Below, piece after piece: positions 57,151 through 64,000 of a DNA stretch of 64,000 nucleotides. The notes under the pieces were generated by a model, which saw only the letters and a program-made list of their open reading frames with translations, was not told where the DNA came from and made no database searches. The number at the start of each line of letters is the position of its first letter. The first letter of the stretch is position 1. This DNA is from Bryum argenteum (taxonomy: Eukaryota; Streptophyta; Bryopsida; Bryales; Bryaceae): the NCBI GenBank assembly GCA_037043015.1, contig CM073331.1:620001-684000 (forward strand). Direction: 5' to 3'. The translations under genes and the position numbers were made by a program.

Positions 57151-57974
57151 CTTGAATTAAAAGTCCTCTACAATACAGTCATTTGATGATCAAAATTCGA
57201 ATGAAGAGACTAAAACTCACACTATATTTGTGGTATTTTACAATCTTGTAGGTATGATGCAGTACAAAGGGGGGCCAACAACCTTGCAAGTAATGAGGCA
57301 ACGGCGACCACAAGATAAGACGCATGGCAAGATCTGGGCCGTTGGAAAGCTCCGCTCGCCTTTCTCTTCCTCCCCCTCCTCTCCCTCGTTGGCAATACAC
57401 TTCGCTGTTGCTGCTTCCGCTTGCTGCTTTTTGCTTTGAAGAAGAAGCAGCAGCAAAGAAATCTGGCCGGGGCAGGGGCAGGGCAAGGTCGAGGAGGATA
57501 TTCAGTAAGCGGGAAGAAGAGGGCCACTCTTGCTCTGCTTCGGAAACCGAGCCGAGCCGAGTCGAGTCGAGTCGTGGTTTAAGTGTGGCTTGTTTCAGCT
57601 TTGCTTTGTTGGCTAATTCCCGCGCGCGCGGCATCCCCACTCAATTTTGGAGCGCGCTGCTTTCAGGTACGTTTTTTAATTTATTCTTCGAGCTCTTTGC
57701 TTTTGAGCTTTTGTTAGGGTTTTGCCGCACTTGTGTGAGCATAGAGGATCGGTCACTTGCAAGCGCGGGCTCGGTCACGTGCTCTGAAATTAGGATTTTT
57801 GTTGTTGGACCAGGGAGCGTGATGGGAGAGCGTGATGGTCGCCGTGGTCGGGATGATCGTCGGTGAGGTGACATTGCCTTTCAGGGAATGTGGTGGGAGC
57901 CATTTCGATTGGACACATTGGATAAAAGTGTCACGAGGACATCGGTGGAATTTTAGGTTTCGGGAACAAGAGAG
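57151..57974. other. Promoter and 5' leader of PP2A B'-3, with a possible UTR intron
   Basis: GAGCC/GAGTC units are reiterated at 57548-57573. CTTTCAGGTACG at about 57660 could be a donor and TTTTAGGTTTCG at about 57950 an acceptor, giving an intron of some 290 bp ahead of the start codon; this is only a guess. A 180-codon plus frame here is not conserved in the other copies. Confidence 0.4.
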
Positions 57975-59798
57975 ATGGTCTTCAAGCTGAAGCACGTGAT
58001 GCAGCGCGGGAAGAAGGGCAAGGGCGATGAGAAATCGGACGCCGCGCCGGTGGTGCCCGCTGCGTCGGCATCTGGGCCTGCCAAGGGCGCGGGGAACAAT
58101 GGCGCGAGGGCGGTGACAGCTGCTGCTGCTGGAGCTCCCGCGCCGAAGGGGGCAGTGCAGGCACAGGCACCGGCGGGGCGAAGCGGGGCAGTGGTGGCGG
58201 GGAAGATGCCGAATGGGAGCTTCGAAGCTCTGCCGTCGTTCCGTGATGTACCGACTTCGGACCGGCAGAACTTGTTCGCGCGGAAGCTGGCGCTGTGCTG
58301 CTATACGTTTGATTTTACGGATCCGACGAAGGACGTGAAGGAGAAGGAGATCAAGCGGCAGACGCTGCTGGAGCTGGTGGACTATGTGACGTCGGGGAGT
58401 GGGAAGTTCACGGAGGCGGTGTTTGAGGATATTACGAAGATGCTGGCGGCGAACTTGTTTAGGTCGCTGCCTCCGTCGTCGCACGAGAACGCGGGGTCGG
58501 ATACCTTCGACCCGGAGGAGGAGGAGCCGACGATGGAGCCGGCGTGGCCGCACCTGCAGATCGTGTACGAGTTTCTGTTGCGGTACGTGGTGAGCTCGGA
58601 GACGGACGCGAAGCTGGCGAAGCGGTACATTGATCATGGGTTCGTGCTGCGGCTGCTGGATTTGTTTGATAGTGAGGACCCGCGGGAGCGGGAGTATCTG
58701 AAGACGATATTGCACCGGATCTACGGGAAGTTCATGGTGCACAGGCCGTTCATCCGGAAGGCGATCAACAACATCTTCTACCGGTTCATCTTCGAGACGG
58801 AGAAGCACAACGGAGTGGCGGAGCTGCTGGAGATATTGGGGAGTATTATAAATGGGTTTGCGCTGCCGCTGAAGGAGGAGCACAAGATGTTTCTGGTGCG
58901 GGCGTTGATCCCGCTGCACAAGCCGAAGTGCGTGTCGATGTACCACCAGCAGCTGTCGTACTGCATCATCCAGTTCGTGGAGAAGGACTTCAAGCTGGCG
59001 GACGTGGTGATACGGGGGCTGCTGCGGTACTGGCCGGTGACGAACAGCCAGAAGGAGGTGCTGTTTCTTGGGGAGCTGGAGGAGGTGCTGGAGGCGACAC
59101 AGAGCGCGGAGTTCCAGCGGTGCATGGTACCGCTGTTCCGGCAGATCGGGCGGTGTCTGAACAGCTCTCACTTCCAGGTGCGTGAGTGGCAGTGGGATTT
59201 GAATCTAGGTTACAGCTGTAGGTTTGGATCTTGGGGTTTCTATGAGTAATTTGAGGTTCTCTTGAGTCACTTTTTCTGAATTTAGGCAATTGCACGAGCT
59301 GCTAGTGGCATGGGGATGTGGATTTGGATGGTGTTGCGCGTGCTTTTCAGTGCTTGGCTGGTGAACCTGATGCCTGTTGACACGCTGGTTGTTTTGACTG
59401 CCCAGGTTGCGGAGCGTGCGCTGTTTTTGTGGAACAATGATCACATTGTGAGCCTGGTGGCTCAGAATCGGCAGGTGGTACTGCCGTTAATCTTTGCTGC
59501 ATTAGAACGGAATACTAGGAATCATTGGAATCAGGCTGTGCATGGGTTGACGCTGAATGTGCGTAAAATGTTCCTCGAGATGGACCAAGAGCTGTTCCAA
59601 GAATGCCAACGCAAATATCAAGAAGACGAAGCGAAAGCGCAAGGCTTAGAAGAAAAGCGTGAACAAACATGGAAACGGCTTGAGGCAGCTGGAGAACCTC
59701 GTCTTGATGGAATACTGGTCTCTCAATCCGGCCAATCTAATGCTGCTCCTGCTGGCGGACCTGCAATGCAGGGGCAAACAGCAGTTTTCGCGAATTAG
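57975..59798 (+). CDS. PP2A regulatory subunit B' (B56), copy B'-3
   Basis: Exons 57975-59177 and 59406-59798; intron GTGCGT...CCCAG, phase 0; 531 residues. The exon 1 core is almost identical in DNA to B'-1 (about four differences over 45181-45839 versus 58519-59177), yet exon 2 differs at about 25 of its first 132 bases, mostly synonymous, and the C-terminal tail ([15 protein letters not shown], ending TAVFAN) is different. The intron is half as long and not alignable apart from the donor. Function as for the other copies: substrate-selecting subunit of PP2A holoenzymes. The 3' flank retains words of the other copies, for example GTAAGATCAGTAGGT, so the gene belongs to the same older duplication. 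Confidence 0.96.
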
Positions 59799-61509
59799 CC
59801 TTTTTACCCGGACTTATATTTGGTTATCGAGGTGTACGAATTACGAGAGACTAATGCGTTTTCAGGGGAGCCTTCTCAAGCAAAATCGCAGGATCGGCGA
59901 AGCGAGGGGATTACCCGAATATTTCAAGGTCGGTAATTACTGAAGCAGACAGGCCTCCAGCAGACTACATGTGGTATCTCCAGATTACATGTGGTATCTC
60001 CAGATTACATGTGGTATTTCTCCCCAAGTTGTTCCTCCCTGTTCTCACATATTTTCTGTTGTTTTTCTCTTTCCTCTCTTGTGTAGGTATACATTCCAGA
60101 GGTTTAGAACAGGGCAGACTGTAAGATCAGTAGGTGTTTGGTTTGAACAGGGTGTCTGCCTTCATTGTTTGGTGTACAGAGACAGCGTAGAATTGTCCAG
60201 ACGGTGCCTTGGGACGGCTTTATCTCATTGTGCATTTGGTATACGTCAGCCCGACGGTTCGTATCACTAATTCATATATAGGAGAAGAGAGATATTGGAC
60301 ACATACTGATCCGAAGTTATTTCGAGGTCCTACAGTAAGTCAATGACAGGAAGAATGCTAGAGATTGTAAGCTCTGGTGTTAATTCCAGCTGATCGAAGG
60401 GAGGTGCCATCCACCCGATTACTTCATACTTTCCGAGCAATCTTCTCCCGTTACTCGAGTCGGAAACATCTCTTTTGGCTGGTCAATCTCCTGACCCTTA
60501 TCTGGATTCCGTGGTCAATTCCCTGATGGTTGAATACAACGCTGTCTTTTCCGGAGGTTGTCTTTCCTTACTAAATTCGAAAGATCCTCACAGAACGGAA
60601 GTGGTTATTGAACGTGAAGTTTGTTCGTCTCTGTATGAATGCGGTCTTCTTGTGGTTTGTGAACAGAAAAGAGCTTGTTCCTGACGAGTATATTAGGACT
60701 GGTGCCGAATAATCGTGTACACTATTCTAGTCCTTATCTCTGTTTCTAGCCCGTTCGGTTGATTACTGTGTCGTTGACTTCTCATGCGAGCGATATAATG
60801 AGTGTTACGAAGCATCGGCCCTTCGACAATTGATTTTAGTACTATCAAAGAGGGCGATAGAAACGTCTGACCGATAGGAAGTTTTTAAGGTATTTTGCAG
60901 TTCTCCTTCACATATACATCTGTGAAATTGTGCATATGTTGGCGTGAAATCAGCCTTTAGATGTATCCCACCACAAGAAGGATTTCACCGTTAACCAACC
61001 TTTTATATGTCATGACTTGTGTGATTACTTGTTGTTCCAATGGGTGGGAGTTTAGTTCAAACTAAAGCAACATTCCAAGTTGATGTGTTGGAATCTGTGC
61101 ACTTGTCTGAAAGCTACTAGAGCATGGCCACTCATGCTCTTGATTTGTCTCGAAAACAATGAGTTAAAACCAAGAGCCGAGAATCCAATCTTACTCCCAT
61201 CTGTACCCCCATCGTGCATGAGCTCCTACTGAGCTGAAGCATGCAATTCCCACCGAACTGCTCCCGTTCCCCACTTGAGCTGCTCTCCTTCTGGTTGTCA
61301 CTCCCTCAACTTCCTAGCGTTTTGGCTGTCGTTTTCGCAACGTTCTGGATGTTGTTTTCGCAGCTCCACTTTTGCAGCAATCTCATTTCGCTTAGCTTCG
61401 TCCGCTATGTCAGAAGACGGAATAGATACTTACGAAATAGAAACTTATGAAAGAGACATTCTGTGCACTTTGGGAGATCATGCCGCAAGGCAATTTTAAG
61501 TGGGCACTG
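59799..61509. other. 3' flank of PP2A B'-3 and intergenic sequence
   Basis: CCAGATTACATGTGGTAT(C/T)T occurs as two full and one partial tandem copy at about 59967-60017. GTAAGATCAGTAGG (60121-60134) and the following TTTGAACAGGGTGTCTGC-like block match the 3' flanks of the other B' copies. Short frames at 60475-60684 and 61241-61499 have no recognised similarity. Confidence 0.4.
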
Positions 61510-61608
61510 AAGCAATATTGTAATATTGTGTTTCGTGTTGAAGCAATATTGTGTTTTGTGTTAAAGCAATATTGTGTTTCGTGTTAAAGCAATATTGTGT
61601 TTCGTGTT
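61510..61608 (+). repeat. 23-bp tandem repeat, three to four copies
   Basis: Unit AAGCAATATTGTGTTTCGTG plus TTA at 61540, 61563 and 61586, with a longer first copy at 61510. Confidence 0.9.
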
Positions 61609-61674
61609 TCAATAGTGGGCCTCCTTCGTGAAGGCAGAACTGCAATAGATGCATTCCTTGATGTTTTCAGTTAA

Positions 61675-62035
61675 CCCTTAAATGGCCTTCCACTCCCCAA
61701 TGGGCAGCCCGAAATTGGATCTCAGCATCTTTTGGACTTGGGCATCATGAATAGTGCACTTTTTGAACTTGGGCATCATGAATGAACCAATCAATGATGA
61801 GCTTGCAACCTCCTACAAGGTTTTGTGCAACCCCAACCTACCTACCACAATCCTTTCAAATCACATATCTCTCATACAAATTGTGATTTGGATTGTGAAA
61901 TTTTACTATGTGGATGCATCATAAGAAGGTGACCACAATGATATAAAAATATAAGCAAAAAGTGAAGAATCAAATGAGCTACAGAGAAGATTCTGCAGGA
62001 AAACAGCCCGAGGGGCTGACAGGGCCGTTTAAGGG
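61675..62035. mobile_element. TTAA-type MITE, 361 bp
   Basis: Ends CCCTTAAATGGCC and GGCCGTTTAAGGG form 13-bp inverted repeats with one mismatch; TTAA lies directly outside (61671-61674 and 62036-62039). Its body resembles the first 360 bp of the composite at 21472: GGACTTGGGCATCATGAATA, AATGATGAGCTTGCAACCTC and the end CTACAGAG(A/G)AGATTCT. Non-coding; this is the clean, single-unit form of the family. Confidence 0.92.
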
Positions 62036-62039
62036 TTAA

Positions 62040-63180
62040 CAAGTGGTCATGCTCTTACAACAAAACTATGACCTGTACATGGAGCCTTCATTAGCCCCAA
62101 CTTTAAAACTCAAGCCGCACCCCCTAACAAGTAAAAGCCTACGCAAACATAGACCTAATACAGTAAAGGTAGTGCACAAGTCTTAAAATTCTAAAATTAT
62201 TTGCATTGTCTTAAAATTCTAAAATTATTTGCAGTGGTTGTTGCTCAGTAAATGCTCTTCTACGCACCAATATGAAGAGCATGACTCTATAAGGTCATGC
62301 TCTTTATATTGGTGCAATGGGCTAGGCGGCCCAAAAGCCCTATTGTGATGCATCGCAACTCCGCCAAAGAAAGCATTGTAGCTTAGACTCTGTAAGGTGT
62401 CATTGATTGCAAGAAAAACGCGGGAGCCCAAAGCTTAAGAGCAAGTAGGAACCTTAACCTCTTGAGGACTAAATTGGGTCCATCGGAAACAAGCGTTGTG
62501 AGTCTAGTTTGAGTTTAAAAGGGAATGGAAGGGAAATGGAGGTCTAAATGTAAATAAATAAATAAAAACACCAAACCCTTGTGGGGTTGGGATTGGCGTG
62601 AATTAATGTCCGTTCGACCTACCCTTGATGATATACTCACAAGACAAAATAACAATGACGTAGGACTACTATTCCCTTGCATGGTGGATACTATAACCAT
62701 AAGTAGTAACTAGTGGCCATTAAAGTAGTAACCAAAGGTTTTGTTATATAAGTTATGGTTTGTTTGTTGGTTTACGTCATATTGGTATAACTTTAGGTTG
62801 TTGATCTAGTTAGTTGTCACATTGTTGACATTGTTGGATTGTTTCGTGAAGATTTAGCTGTGTTGTAATGGTGGTACCGCTTCGGTCTTCTTTGAGCATC
62901 GTTTTGTATGGTAGTGCTATGTACTGAGCTAGACTAAATTTACATCGACCTCGGCCCACATACCCTTTGTGTGACAAGATTACTTTCTGTATAAAAAAAA
63001 GGTCATGCGATATGACAATTTCGTACTTTTTGTCTTATGGGGGTTGCTTGTCTAGTGGTAGAGGTTTATTATTTTCTATTTTGTTTTTTTTGTGGTAAAA
63101 TAGACATCGCACAATGTATGGCAACAATGTTAATTGCTTTGAGGGTATTTCTTGTGATTTATTTCAGTACTTTGAATTTG
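62040..63180. other. Intergenic with a hairpin and a short direct repeat
   Basis: Two adjacent 28-bp copies of TCTTAAAATTCTAAAATTAT plus TTGCA(T/G)TG lie at about 62183-62238. A hairpin lies at 62264-62315 (next entry). Otherwise nothing recognised. Confidence 0.5.
62264..62315. other. Hairpin with 22-bp stem and 8-base loop
   Basis: GCACCAATATGAAGAGCATG followed by AC is mirrored by GTCATGCTCTTTATATTGGTGC with one mismatch; loop TCTATAAG. No T-run for a terminator. May be the centre of a decayed inverted-repeat element. Confidence 0.85.
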
Positions 63181-63717
63181 TCATGAATTTGTCGTCATAG
63201 ATGAGATGTATGTGGATGCTATGGCTCCTACTATTGTAACTATTAGTGATTCTACCATCCAACCTTTATTCTTAATGTCATAAATGAGAGGTTGATACTT
63301 TTCTACTTTTCTATTTATACATATTGGTGAAAATATGTCCTTACAATATGTGAATTCTTTAAATTGTATAATGAGGTTCTTATTAGGAGTTGTAGGAGGA
63401 TTTGATTGATATGGATGTCCCTTAATACATAATACATTAGGTTTAAGTCCTGTATTGCAATGATATGTGCCTTGCAATGACATGTGCGCATGTACATGGG
63501 AGTAACCATGACGGGACTGTACTCTCTTGGGGTTCTCATTGAAATTGTCGACATTCATTATAGAATAGCATCTTGGTTTCTTTTGATGAAACAAAAAAAT
63601 TTCTAATTTCCTAAACAACTTTGTTGTGTCTTTCTGTTCCAAGTGCGTGTACATGGTGTTCATATTGAGAAGAACGTGTAATCGAGTGTCCCCGTCTTGG
63701 GAATTACATATAGGCAT
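63181..63717 (-). CDS. Unidentified ORF, 178 residues
   Basis: An uninterrupted minus frame. The first 30 residues (NSQDGDTRLHVLLNMNTMYT) and the C-terminal part (EKYQPLIYDIKNKGWMVESL, then IVTIVGAIASTYISSM) read like genuine protein rather than random sequence. No domain is recognised with confidence. The lack of a surrounding gene model suggests it may be a remnant of a mobile-element protein, but I cannot assign a family. Confidence 0.3.
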   Translation of the reverse strand: MPICNSQDGDTRLHVLLNMNTMYTHLEQKDTTKLFRKLEIFLFHQKKPRCYSIMNVDNFNENPKRVQSRHGYSHVHAHMSLQGTYHCNTGLKPNVLCIKGHPYQSNPPTTPNKNLIIQFKEFTYCKDIFSPICINRKVEKYQPLIYDIKNKGWMVESLIVTIVGAIASTYISSMTTNS

Positions 63718-64000
63718 GAGTTTGACGGATATGCTTTTCTACCAAAAACAATCGTTTTCTAGCATTGCCCATATGTTGCCCATTTCTTAATTTAAAATGA
63801 CATATTTTTATGTGGTTTCTTAATTTAAAATGACATTATTTCGGCTCTAAATATATTCTGTTAACGAAGAAGTCTTTTGGCTAGTTCGGTGTTTTTGGAA
63901 TGATAGTATATTCCATATCGGGCTTTTTCACGTAATCAATGACCACCGATGTCTTACGGTGGGTGAAAGGAGTCATCCGTATAATAGCAATATTGTGGTA
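63718..64000. other. Window end, nothing recognised
   Basis: AT-rich; the phrase TTAATTTAAAATGACAT occurs twice (about 63788-63804 and 63819-63835). No gene seen. Confidence 0.3.

Noticed and set aside
63040-63075. tRNA- or SINE-like A box (GTCTAGTGGTAGAG)
   Set aside because: No B box, no acceptor stem pairing and no T-loop follow; too little for a tRNA or SINE call.

Overview
The window is nuclear DNA of a land plant. It carries a nuclear gene for a plastid NDH subunit (NdhM), a pectin galacturonosyltransferase (GAUT, GT8), a plant-type FBH-like bHLH factor, an SNAPC3/SRD2 homologue, a plant DUF952 protein and three PP2A B'/B56 subunit genes, with GT-AG introns and large AT-rich, transposon-filled intergenic spaces. 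The family forms and compact gene structures fit a non-seed plant (bryophyte or lycophyte grade) better than a flowering plant, but that is an inference and I cannot name a species.

Layout: 1-8 kb holds the 3' end of an unknown gene, a small coiled-coil gene, ndhM (two exons) and an uninterrupted bHLH gene on the minus strand. From about 8.4 to 24.4 kb lies a nest of DNA transposons: TIR elements whose ends start near CTACACTAAAAA, small MITEs, a 4.8-kb PIF/Harbinger element (Myb-like gene open across three exons; transposase frame with three in-frame stops) and a 2.3-kb composite element in a TTAA site. Related copies in the same nest give pre-insertion comparisons, the TTAA one exact. 24-29 kb is mostly unrecognised sequence with one TTAA MITE, a perfect hairpin and a short tandem repeat. 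29-40 kb is a gene stretch: SNAPC3 (+), a nine-exon GAUT (-) and a DUF952 gene (-). 40-44 kb holds a decayed hAT/DUF4371 fragment and a 28-bp minisatellite. 44.6-60 kb holds three PP2A B' genes: B'-1 (+) and B'-2 (-) are the arms of a roughly 3.15-kb inverted duplication, and B'-3 (+) lies beyond a strongly AT-rich spacer. 60-64 kb is intergenic, with another TTAA MITE, a hairpin and one unidentified ORF.

The host genes are unrelated housekeeping or regulatory genes, not a pathway cluster. The most notable signals are (1) the PP2A B' trio, in which exon 1 is almost identical in all copies while intron and exon 2 of copy 3 are far diverged, and B'-2 looks like a mosaic of B'-3 (exon 1) and B'-1 (intron, exon 2, 3' flank), as expected from gene conversion; (2) the Harbinger and TTAA insertions that can be read against related copies; (3) local tandem duplications inside introns of two unrelated genes. 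Exon boundaries below were derived by reading splice sites and phases by eye; no searches were run.
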